Shown piece by piece: positions 1 to 6,318 of a stretch of 8,956 nucleotides of DNA. Numbering within the stretch: position 1 is the first letter of the stretch; the number at the start of each line of letters is the position of its first letter. This DNA comes from Bacillota bacterium (GTDB taxonomy: Bacteria; Bacillota; Clostridia; Peptostreptococcales; Anaerovoracaceae), in the NCBI GenBank assembly GCA_017515765.1, contig JAFWFF010000030.1, positions 1-8,956 of the forward strand, in the 5' to 3' direction. Under the pieces are notes generated by a model that was not told where the DNA came from, did no database searches, and saw only the letters and a program-made list of their open reading frames with translations. Both the position numbers and the translations under genes were made by a program.

Positions 1-1416
1 AGCCACGGCGAGAAGATCGAGGCTGGCGAAGTCATCGCGGACGGCCCGTCCACCGACATGGGCGAGATCGCGCTGGGCAAGAACCTTTTGATCGGCTTCA
101 TGACCTGGGAAGGCTACAACTACGAGGACGCTATCGTTCTTAACGAGCGCCTGCTCATGGACGACACCCTCACCAGCCTCCACATCGTGGAATATGAATC
201 CGAAGCCAGAGACACCAAGCTCGGGCCCGAGGAGATCACCCGCGACATCCCGAACGTCGGCGAAGACGCTCTCAAGGATCTGGATGAGGACGGCATCGTC
301 CGCATCGGCGCCGAGGTCAACGCGACTGACATCCTGGTAGGAAAGGTCACCCCGAAGGGCGAGAACGATCTCTCTGCTGAAGAGAGACTGCTCCGCGCGA
401 TCTTCGGCGAGAAGGCCAGAGAGGTAAGAGACACCTCCCTGAAGGTCCCGCACGGAGAGACCGGTATCGTGGTAGACCGCAAGGAGTTCACCAGGGAGAA
501 CGGCGACGAGCTGAACCCCGGAGTGAACAAACTGGTCCGCGTATACATCGCGACCAAGAGAAAGATAAACGTCGGCGACAAGATGGCCGGACGCCACGGA
601 AACAAGGGCGTCATCTCCCGCATCCTTCCGGAAGAGGATATGCCCTTCCTGGAGAACGGACAGAGCCTGCAGGTCATGCTGAACCCCCTCGGCGTACCTT
701 CCCGTATGAACATCGGACAGGTACTGGAGGTCCACCTCGGACTCGCGGCCAAGACCAAAGGATGGTATATCTCGACTCCGGTATTTGACGGAGCGACCGA
801 GAAGGACATCCGTGAGATGCTCGTCGATTGCGGATACGCCGAGAACGGCAAGCTCCGCCTGAGAGACGGCAGGACCGGCGAATACTTTGATAACCCCGTT
901 ACCGTGGGATACATGTACATGCTGAAGCTGCACCACCTGGTAGACGACAAGATCCACGCCAGGAGCACCGGCCCGTACTCCCTCGTAACACAGCAGCCTC
1001 TGGGCGGCAAGGCCCAGTTCGGCGGACAGAGATTCGGTGAGATGGAAGTCTGGGCCCTCGAAGCCTACGGCGCGGCCTACACCCTCCAGGAGATCCTCAC
1101 CGTCAAGTCCGACGATATCGTGGGACGTGTTCAGACCTACGAAGCTATCGTAAAGGGAGAGAACATTCCCGAACCCGGTATTCCGGAATCCTTCAAGGTG
1201 CTCATCAAAGAGATGCAGTCCCTCGCTCTGGACGTACGCGTTCTCACTGAGGACAATCAGGAGATCGAACTCAAGGAAGTGTCCGAGTACGAAGAGCAGA
1301 CCGGCATCGACAGCATCATGGACGTTGACAACAGACTCGACAGCGAGAGCCGCCTGTTCCAGGAGGGCTTCACCGTGGAATCCGTCGACGACATGAAGTC
1401 GAACGATGAGTTTTAG
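1..1416 (+). CDS. rpoB: DNA-directed RNA polymerase subunit beta, C-terminal part (5' end outside window)
   Basis: This is the beta subunit of RNA polymerase, which with beta' forms the catalytic cleft and the RNA exit path. The reading frame is open from base 1 (first residues SHGEKIEAGEV), so the start lies upstream; 471 residues are present, about 40 % of a Firmicutes beta of some 1190 residues. Visible signatures are WEGYNYEDAI (bases 106-135), the active-site-proximal lysine motif GDKMAGRHGNKGV (about 574-612) with both conserved lysines, and GGKAQFGGQRFGEMEVWALE (about 1003-1062) near the C-terminus, which packs on beta'. No large proteobacterial insertion is seen. The protein ends in an acidic tail finishing SNDEF. 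The ATG at base 58 is an internal methionine, not the start. The rifampicin-binding region lies upstream of the window, so resistance cannot be judged. The stop codon TAG leads directly into the rpoC ribosome-binding site, as expected for a coupled rpoBC pair. Confidence 0.98.
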   Translation, partial: SHGEKIEAGEVIADGPSTDMGEIALGKNLLIGFMTWEGYNYEDAIVLNERLLMDDTLTSLHIVEYESEARDTKLGPEEITRDIPNVGEDALKDLDEDGIVRIGAEVNATDILVGKVTPKGENDLSAEERLLRAIFGEKAREVRDTSLKVPHGETGIVVDRKEFTRENGDELNPGVNKLVRVYIATKRKINVGDKMAGRHGNKGVISRILPEEDMPFLENGQSLQVMLNPLGVPSRMNIGQVLEVHLGLAAKTKGWYISTPVFDGATEKDIREMLVDCGYAENGKLRLRDGRTGEYFDNPVTVGYMYMLKLHHLVDDKIHARSTGPYSLVTQQPLGGKAQFGGQRFGEMEVWALEAYGAAYTLQEILTVKSDDIVGRVQTYEAIVKGENIPEPGIPESFKVLIKEMQSLALDVRVLTEDNQEIELKEVSEYEEQTGIDSIMDVDNRLDSESRLFQEGFTVESVDDMKSNDEF

Positions 1417-1417
1417 G

Positions 1418-1424
1418 AAAGGAG
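1418..1424 (+). promoter_or_regulatory. Shine-Dalgarno of rpoC, decides the TTG start
   Basis: AAAGGAG lies immediately after the rpoB stop. It directly abuts the ATG at 1425 (no spacer), which is not a workable spacing, but sits 9 bases before the in-frame TTG at 1434. The ribosome-binding site therefore supports TTG as the real initiator of rpoC. Confidence 0.75.
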
Positions 1425-1433
1425 ATGCGAACT

Positions 1434-4400
1434 TTGGCTGAGAATATTATTAAAAAAGTTGACGGCAATGAACTCAACCACTTTGATTCATTGCAGATAA
1501 AGCTTGCATCCACCGAGAAGATCCTGGAGTGGTCCCACGGCGAAGTCACCAAGCCGGAGACCATCAATTACCGTACCCTGAAGCCCGAGAGAGACGGCCT
1601 CTTCTGCGAGAGGATCTTCGGGCCCATGAAGGACTGGGAGTGCCACTGCGGAAAATACAAACGCATCAGATACAAGGGCATAGTCTGCGACCGCTGCGGC
1701 GTCGAAGTCACCAAGGCAAAGGTCAGAAGAGAGCGCATGGGCCACATCGAGCTCGCCGCCCCGGTATCCCACATCTGGTATTTCAAGGGCATTCCGTCCC
1801 GCATGGGACTGATCCTCGACGTAACGCCGAGAAACCTCGACAAGGTGCTCTACTTCGCTTCCTACATAGTCACCGACCCGGGCGACACCGATCTCGCCTA
1901 CAAGCAGATCCTTTCCGAGGTCGAGTACAGGGAAGCCAAGGAAGTGTACGGCAACAGGTTCCAGGCCGGAATGGGCGCGGAATCCGTGAGAAAGCTCCTC
2001 TGCGACATCGATCTTGACGATCTGTCAAAGGATCTCAGGGAGAAGCTTGCTGGAGCCACCGGACAGAAGAGAGTCCGCATCATCAGAAGGCTTGAGGTAG
2101 TGGAGGCCATGAGGCTCTCCGGAAACCGCCCTGAGTGGATGGTGCTGGAGGTCGTCCCGGTCATCCCGCCGGATCTCAGACCGATGGTACAGCTGGACGG
2201 CGGACGTTTCGCGACTTCCGACCTGAACGACCTGTACCGCAGGGTAATCAACAGAAACAACAGACTTAAGAGACTGCTCGAGCTCGGAGCACCCGACATC
2301 ATCGTCAGGAACGAGAAGCGTATGCTCCAGGAGGCGGTAGACTCTTTGATCGATAACGGAAGGCGCGGCAGAGCCGTGACCGGCCCGGGATCCAGAGCGC
2401 TGAAGTCGCTCTCCGACATGCTGAAGGGCAAGCAGGGAAGATTCCGTCAGAACCTGCTCGGAAAGCGTGTCGACTACTCCGGCCGTTCCGTAATCGTCGT
2501 AGGCCCGGAACTCAAGTTCTATCAGTGCGGCCTGCCGAAGAAGATGGCGCTTGAGCTCTTCAAGCCCTTCATCATGAAGGAGCTCGTCGAGCGCAAATAC
2601 GCCCAGAACATAAAGAACGCCAAGCGCATGGTCGAGAAGGTCAGGCCCGAGGTGTGGGACGTCCTGGAGGACGTGATCAAAGAGCATCCCGTTATGCTCA
2701 ACCGCGCCCCCACGCTCCACAGGCTGGGCATCCAGGCCTTTGAGCCGGTCCTCGTAGAGGGTAAGGCGATCAAGCTTCATCCGCTTGTCTGCACACCGTT
2801 CAACGCAGACTTCGACGGAGACCAGATGGCTGTCCACGTACCTCTTTCGCTTCAGGCCCAGGCTGAGGCCAGATTCCTGATGCTGTCCGTGAACAACATC
2901 CTCGCGCCGAAGGACGGATCCCCGATCACCGCTCCTACCCAGGACATGATCCTCGGAGCCTACTACCTCACATATCCGGGCACCTGCAAGGTGACCTGGA
3001 CCGACGCTGACGGCGAGCACGAAAAATACGAGATGGACGACTTCGTCGCCCGTGAGAAGGCCAGGAACAAAGGCCGCTACAAGGACGACAAGGTCAGGGA
3101 GCGCGTACCCGAGAAGGGCGACTTCAAGGTCTTCACCGACATGGACGAGATGCTTATGGCATACCAGGAAGGCATCGTCGGCATCCACGCAAGGGTAAAG
3201 GTCAGAAGGTTCGCGGGTCCGGAAGACAAGCGCGGGCAGCTGGTCGAGTCCACGGTCGGCAGATTCATCTACAACCAGGGACTGCCGCAGGATCTGGGCT
3301 TTGTCGACAGGAAGAAAGACCCGTATTCGCTGGAAGTCGACTTCCTCTGCGACAAGAAGCGCCTCGGCGAGATCATCGACAAATGCTTCCACGTCCACGC
3401 CAATACCGGGACTGTCCTGATGCTGGACTACATCAAGTCCATGGGCTATAAATACTCCACGAGAGCCGCTATCACCATCGGTATCGACGACATGAAGATA
3501 CCTGAGAAGAAGTGGGACATCGTAAACGAAGCGCAGGCTGAAGTCGACAGATATGAAGAGTCCTACCGCATGGGCGAACTCTCCAACTCCGAGAGGCTTG
3601 ACCGCGTAACGGCCACATGGGAGCGCACGACCAAGAGCATCACCAAGGAACTGATGAAGTCCCTTGACCCGAACAACAACCTGAACATCATGGCTACGTC
3701 CGGCGCCCGAGGCAGCGAGAAGCAGATCGGACAGATCGGCGGAATGCGTGGCCTGATGGCTACCGCTACCGGCCACACGGTCGAGATCCCGATCAAAGCG
3801 AACTTCCGTGAAGGCCTCTCCGTACTGGAATACTTCATCTCCAGCAACGGCGCCCGTAAGGGACTGGCAGATACCGCTCTCCGTACCGCGGACTCCGGTT
3901 ACCTGACCAGAAGGCTCGTAGACGTATCCCACAACGTCATCGTAAGGGATATCGACTGCGGAAGCACCGAAGGCGTTGAAGTCAAGGCTTTCGTCTCCGG
4001 CGAAGAGACCCTGAGAGTTCCCGACAAGAAGGATCCCAGGGCGGACGAACTCATCGACGCGATCCGCGGCCGCATGAGCATGCGCGAAGTGGTCAATCCG
4101 AAGAACGGAAAGGTCATCGTTCAGAAATACGAGAAGTTCAGCGACGAATCGATCGCTGCCCTCATGTCCTGCGGCATCAGGCAGGTCGACACGATCAACG
4201 AGATAATCGAGCCGCTTGAGCAGAGGATCGCGGGCCGTACCGCGCTGAACGACGTCACCGATCCCAGGACCGGCAAGCTCATAGTTGCCGCCAACGAGGA
4301 GATCACCGACGAGCAGGCTAAGCAGATCGACGAGTCCGGACTCGAGTCCGTATACATCAGGTCCGCGATGACCTGCCTCAGCAAATCCGGCATCTGCGCG

Positions 4401-5534
4401 AAGTGCTACGGCAGGAACCTCGCTACCGGCGAGCACGTGAACGTCGGCGAAGCTATCGGTATCATCGCTGCCCAGTCCATCGGCGAACCGGGTACACAGC
4501 TGACGATGAGAACGTTCCACACCGGTGGCGTCGCGGGATCCGACATCACAGGCGGTCTCCCCAGAGTCGAAGAGCTCTTCGAGGCCAGAAAGCCGAAGGG
4601 ATGCGCCGAGATCTGCAAGCATGACGGACAGGTCATGGAAGTCAGAGGAAGCGCGGACCAGAAGCGTGAAGTGGTCGTCCGCACAGAAGAGGGCACCGAG
4701 GACGTATATCCCGTCAAGACCGGCGCGGTCCTCTCCGTATCGGAGGGACAGCTCGTCAAGGCAGGAGACAACATCACCGTCGGACCGCTCAACCCGCATG
4801 AGATCATGGAGATCAACGGCGTACAGGGCGTATACCACTACCTGCTGAAGGAAGTATACAGCGTATACAAGAGCCAGGGCGTAGACATCAACGACAAGCA
4901 CATAGAGATCATCGTAAGCCAGATGCTGTCCAAGTATAAGATCGAGGATCCGGGCGACACCGTCCTCCTCCCGGGCAGCATGTACTCCCGCCAGGAGCTC
5001 ATGGAAGCCAACGAGGCAGTCGAGGCGGAAGGCGGACAGGGTGCCACGGCCAGGCAGACACTGCTTGGAATCACCAAGGCGTCCCTCGCCACCAACTCCT
5101 TCCTGTCGGCCGCGTCCTTCCAGGAGACCACCAGGGTACTTACGGACGCCGCGATCAAAGGCAAGAACGACAAGCTCCTCGGACTCAAGGAGAACGTCAT
5201 CATCGGCAAGCTGATCCCTGCAGGCACGGGCATGAAGATGTACCGCAACATCAACGTGGACTACGGCGAGAACAAAGCGTTCATCGACGAGTACATGAAG
5301 CGCAGGGCAGAGGAGAAGGCCGCCGAGGAAGCCGCAGCGAGAGCAGCCAAGGAAGCCGAGAAGGAAAAACAGGTCCTCGGGCTTTCTGAGGAAGCCGGAC
5401 GCTCCGACGAGGAAGACGATCTTCTGAAGGCTGTCGAGGCGGCGCTGGCCGAGCAGATGGCCGGAAGCTTCGATCAGGACGCGGAAGTGCCTGCAGAAAC
5501 GGCTGAAACGGCTGAAAATGCCGACGCGGAGTAA
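1434..5534 (+). CDS. rpoC: DNA-directed RNA polymerase subunit beta'
   Basis: Beta' carries the catalytic centre of RNA polymerase. From TTG 1434 it is 1366 residues; an in-frame ATG at 1425 would give 1369, but it touches its own Shine-Dalgarno. Residue numbers here count from that ATG. The N-terminal zinc site is C73, C75, C88 and C91. The Mg-binding NADFDGDQM has D462, D464 and D466. The bridge helix (KGLADTALRTADSGYLTRR) precedes the second zinc site, C845, C984, C991 and C994, and the trigger-loop region follows (GEAIGIIAAQSIGEPGTQ). Against B. subtilis beta' (about 1199 residues, recalled from memory) it is some 165 longer. The extra length comes from a segment at about 517-566, a second copy of a 46-residue module (876-921 and 931-976), and a charged Ala/Glu-rich tail after about residue 1285 with predicted helical, coiled-coil-like character. 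All catalytic and zinc residues are intact, so the enzyme should be functional. Confidence 0.99.
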   Translation: MAENIIKKVDGNELNHFDSLQIKLASTEKILEWSHGEVTKPETINYRTLKPERDGLFCERIFGPMKDWECHCGKYKRIRYKGIVCDRCGVEVTKAKVRRERMGHIELAAPVSHIWYFKGIPSRMGLILDVTPRNLDKVLYFASYIVTDPGDTDLAYKQILSEVEYREAKEVYGNRFQAGMGAESVRKLLCDIDLDDLSKDLREKLAGATGQKRVRIIRRLEVVEAMRLSGNRPEWMVLEVVPVIPPDLRPMVQLDGGRFATSDLNDLYRRVINRNNRLKRLLELGAPDIIVRNEKRMLQEAVDSLIDNGRRGRAVTGPGSRALKSLSDMLKGKQGRFRQNLLGKRVDYSGRSVIVVGPELKFYQCGLPKKMALELFKPFIMKELVERKYAQNIKNAKRMVEKVRPEVWDVLEDVIKEHPVMLNRAPTLHRLGIQAFEPVLVEGKAIKLHPLVCTPFNADFDGDQMAVHVPLSLQAQAEARFLMLSVNNILAPKDGSPITAPTQDMILGAYYLTYPGTCKVTWTDADGEHEKYEMDDFVAREKARNKGRYKDDKVRERVPEKGDFKVFTDMDEMLMAYQEGIVGIHARVKVRRFAGPEDKRGQLVESTVGRFIYNQGLPQDLGFVDRKKDPYSLEVDFLCDKKRLGEIIDKCFHVHANTGTVLMLDYIKSMGYKYSTRAAITIGIDDMKIPEKKWDIVNEAQAEVDRYEESYRMGELSNSERLDRVTATWERTTKSITKELMKSLDPNNNLNIMATSGARGSEKQIGQIGGMRGLMATATGHTVEIPIKANFREGLSVLEYFISSNGARKGLADTALRTADSGYLTRRLVDVSHNVIVRDIDCGSTEGVEVKAFVSGEETLRVPDKKDPRADELIDAIRGRMSMREVVNPKNGKVIVQKYEKFSDESIAALMSCGIRQVDTINEIIEPLEQRIAGRTALNDVTDPRTGKLIVAANEEITDEQAKQIDESGLESVYIRSAMTCLSKSGICAKCYGRNLATGEHVNVGEAIGIIAAQSIGEPGTQLTMRTFHTGGVAGSDITGGLPRVEELFEARKPKGCAEICKHDGQVMEVRGSADQKREVVVRTEEGTEDVYPVKTGAVLSVSEGQLVKAGDNITVGPLNPHEIMEINGVQGVYHYLLKEVYSVYKSQGVDINDKHIEIIVSQMLSKYKIEDPGDTVLLPGSMYSRQELMEANEAVEAEGGQGATARQTLLGITKASLATNSFLSAASFQETTRVLTDAAIKGKNDKLLGLKENVIIGKLIPAGTGMKMYRNINVDYGENKAFIDEYMKRRAEEKAAEEAAARAAKEAEKEKQVLGLSEEAGRSDEEDDLLKAVEAALAEQMAGSFDQDAEVPAETAETAENADAE
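5496..5522 (+). repeat. Short tandem repeat at the 3' end of rpoC
   Basis: Two exact copies of GAAACGGCT (5496-5504, 5505-5513) are followed by a degenerate third, GAAAATGCC (5514-5522). They encode ETA-ETA-ENA in the extreme C-terminal tail of beta'. The 9-base unit keeps the frame, so slippage here would lengthen or shorten the tail by three residues per step. Confidence 0.8.
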
Positions 5535-5542
5535 GATTCCGC

Positions 5543-5571
5543 TTGCATGAGCTTTGATCATGTGATAAAAT
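5543..5571 (+). promoter_or_regulatory. Candidate sigma-A promoter of the str operon (extended -10)
   Basis: TTGCAT (5543-5548, 3 of 6 to the -35 consensus) is separated by exactly 17 bases from TAAAAT (5566-5571, 5 of 6 to the -10 consensus). The -10 is preceded by TG plus one base (5563-5565), an extended -10 element. Transcription would start near 5577-5580, about 80 bases before rpsL, just ahead of the hairpin at 5586-5628. Inside the spacer is a 5-base inverted repeat, CATGA (5546-5550) and TCATG (5558-5562), which could be an operator or chance. It starts only 9 bases after the rpoC stop. This is a pattern match, not measured. Confidence 0.5.
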
Positions 5572-5585
5572 ATCATTCGGTTTTT

Positions 5586-5628
5586 GGCTGAACTGACCCC
5601 CAGGGGAGACCTCCGGGTCAGTTTGGCT
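5586..5628 (+). promoter_or_regulatory. Hairpin in the rpsL leader
   Basis: A perfect 9-base inverted repeat, AACTGACCC (5591-5599) and GGGTCAGTT (5615-5623), extends outwards five more pairs with three G-U wobbles (5586-5590 with 5624-5628). The 15-base loop can form a further 3-pair helix (AGG 5602-5604, CCT 5610-5612). The octamer TTTGGCTG occurs directly on both flanks (5583-5590 and 5622-5629). No U-run follows the right arm, so it does not read as a classical Rho-independent terminator. It could be a processing site between rpoBC and str mRNAs, a stabilising 5' structure, or a control element for S12 synthesis. Confidence 0.55.
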
Positions 5629-5659
5629 GTTAAATAATCTTCGAAGAAAGGAGAAACGA

Positions 5660-6079
5660 ATGCCTACCATTAACCAGTTAGTACGTCAGGGCAGAACCAG
5701 CACGGTCAAGAAGTCCGCTGCTCCGGCTCTCGGCAAGGGAATGAATGCTCTCAGGAGAGTATCCACAGACATCAATTCACCCCAGAAGAGAGGAGTTTGC
5801 ACCTCTGTTAAGACCGTCACCCCCAAGAAGCCGAACTCGGCTCTTCGTAAGGTCGCCAGGGTCCGCCTGACCAACGGTATCGAGGTAACGGCCTACATTC
5901 CCGGAATTGGACACAATCTCCAGGAGCACAGTGTGGTCCTCATCCGCGGCGGCAGAGTCAAAGACCTCCCGGGTGTCAGATATCACATCGTGAGAGGTAC
6001 GCTGGACACCGCCGGTGTCGCGAACCGCAGCCAGGCCCGCTCCAAATACGGTGCCAAGAGACCCAAAGTCAAAAAGTAA
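5660..6079 (+). CDS. rpsL: 30S ribosomal protein S12
   Basis: S12 sits at the decoding centre of the 30S subunit and controls accuracy of tRNA selection. The 139-residue product matches the family over its whole length: MPTINQLVR at the start, the CPQKRGVCT-equivalent QKRGVCTSV, TPKKPNSALRK (K56, K57), GHNLQEHSVVLIRGGRVKDLPGVRYH (K101, D102) and a basic C-terminus. Residues 27-39 form the 13-residue insertion typical of Firmicutes relative to E. coli. Lysines equivalent to E. coli K43 (K56) and K88 (K101), the classic streptomycin-resistance positions, are the wild-type lysines; D102 matches the aspartate that is methylthiolated in other bacteria. The start is supported by AAAGGAG at 5647-5653 with a 6-base spacer. 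It directly follows rpoC here, without the small L7Ae-like gene found between them in Bacillus. Confidence 0.99.
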   Translation: MPTINQLVRQGRTSTVKKSAAPALGKGMNALRRVSTDINSPQKRGVCTSVKTVTPKKPNSALRKVARVRLTNGIEVTAYIPGIGHNLQEHSVVLIRGGRVKDLPGVRYHIVRGTLDTAGVANRSQARSKYGAKRPKVKK

Positions 6080-6103
6080 GATCATGACGGGAAAAAACGC
6101 GCC

Positions 6104-6119
6104 ATTTATATATATAAAT
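6104..6119 (+). repeat. 16-base perfect AT palindrome downstream of rpsL
   Basis: ATTTATATATATAAAT is a perfect palindrome inside very GC-rich flanks (GCGC at 6099-6102 and 6123-6126 can extend the stem with a small internal loop). It lies 24 bases after the rpsL stop. It may be a hairpin or a low-melting site. A weak promoter is also possible: ATGACG (6084-6089), a 17-base spacer, then TATATA (6107-6112), each 4 of 6 to consensus. Confidence 0.6.
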
Positions 6120-6150
6120 CGTGCGCCGCGGCCCGGGCAGCGGATCTCAT

Positions 6151-6163
6151 AAGTCCGTGACCG
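6151..6163 (+). repeat. Imperfect direct repeat, copy 1 of 2
   Basis: AAGTCCGTGACCG recurs at 6246-6258 as AAGTACGTGACCG, with 12 of 13 bases identical and 95 bases between the starts. The second copy contributes the right arm of hairpin B. Confidence 0.6.
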
Positions 6164-6245
6164 GAGTCGAGTACCCCGCAAAAGTATTGCGCAGATAATT
6201 TCGCGGCCTGCGAGGCACGCAAGCGAGCGAAGAAGGAGCGTACTG

Positions 6246-6258
6246 AAGTACGTGACCG
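6246..6258 (+). repeat. Imperfect direct repeat, copy 2 of 2
   Basis: AAGTACGTGACCG pairs with copy 1 at 6151-6163 (one mismatch). The hexamer CGAGCG also occurs twice around it, at 6224-6229 and 6264-6269, adding to the repetitive character of the rpsG leader. Confidence 0.6.
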
Positions 6259-6303
6259 ATGAACGAGCGCAGTGTAACAAAGCAGGAAACGAAATTAGCA
6301 AGC

Positions 6304-6311
6304 AAGGAGGG
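6304..6311 (+). promoter_or_regulatory. Strong Shine-Dalgarno of rpsG, decides the GTG start
   Basis: AAGGAGGG, a near-complete anti-16S match, lies 7 bases before GTG 6319. The upstream in-frame ATG at 6259 has no ribosome-binding site, so GTG is the start. Confidence 0.85.
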
Positions 6312-6318
6312 AAGAGAA

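Larger units (their letters stand above)
6080..6318 (+). promoter_or_regulatory. Long structured rpsL-rpsG intergenic region, possible cis-regulatory RNA
   Basis: This 239-base gap has no convincing gene. It contains an AT palindrome (6104-6119), a GC-rich stretch with CCGC/GCGG pairing (6126-6129 with 6140-6143), a 13-base imperfect direct repeat, and a foldable 3' half. In that half, TTGC plus TAATTTCG (6187-6190, 6196-6203) can pair with CGAAATTA plus GCAA (6290-6297, 6298-6301). This closing stem would enclose hairpin A (GCGGCCT 6203-6209 with AGGC-A-CGC 6213-6220) and hairpin B (CGTACT 6239-6244 with AGTACG 6247-6252); G6203 can belong to only one stem. The closing stem ends three bases before the rpsG Shine-Dalgarno. 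S7 is known to repress its own mRNA at this intercistronic position in E. coli, so an analogous role is a reasonable inference, not shown. A dispersed repeat is the main alternative. Confidence 0.45.

Noticed and set aside
120..1010. 296-codon minus-strand frame opposite rpoB
   Set aside because: Ser/Pro/Arg-rich shadow of conserved rpoB codons, with no independent evidence.
2025..5576. Very long open frame (1183 codons) on the minus strand opposite rpoC
   Set aside because: It lies antisense to a perfectly conserved RpoC, has no recognisable family and no start context. Strong G/C preference at rpoC third positions removes stop codons from this antisense frame.
5563..5585. TGATA-AAA-TATCA hairpin followed by GGTTTTT as a terminator for rpoC
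   Set aside because: The stem is only five mostly A-T pairs with a 3-base loop, too weak, and four bases separate the stem from the T-run. The same bases form a much better extended -10 promoter.
6141..6170. Resemblance of the rpsG leader (GGATCTCATAAGTCCGT and CCGGAGTC) to the 16S rRNA 3' major domain of E. coli, which would suggest rRNA mimicry for S7
   Set aside because: The match needs several gaps and is to E. coli rather than to typical clostridial 16S, which I recall as different there. I treat it as chance unless the host's own 16S matches.
6195..6200. ATAATT-type -10 box before rpsG
   Set aside because: No acceptable -35 lies at the right distance upstream (GC-rich sequence around 6171-6178).
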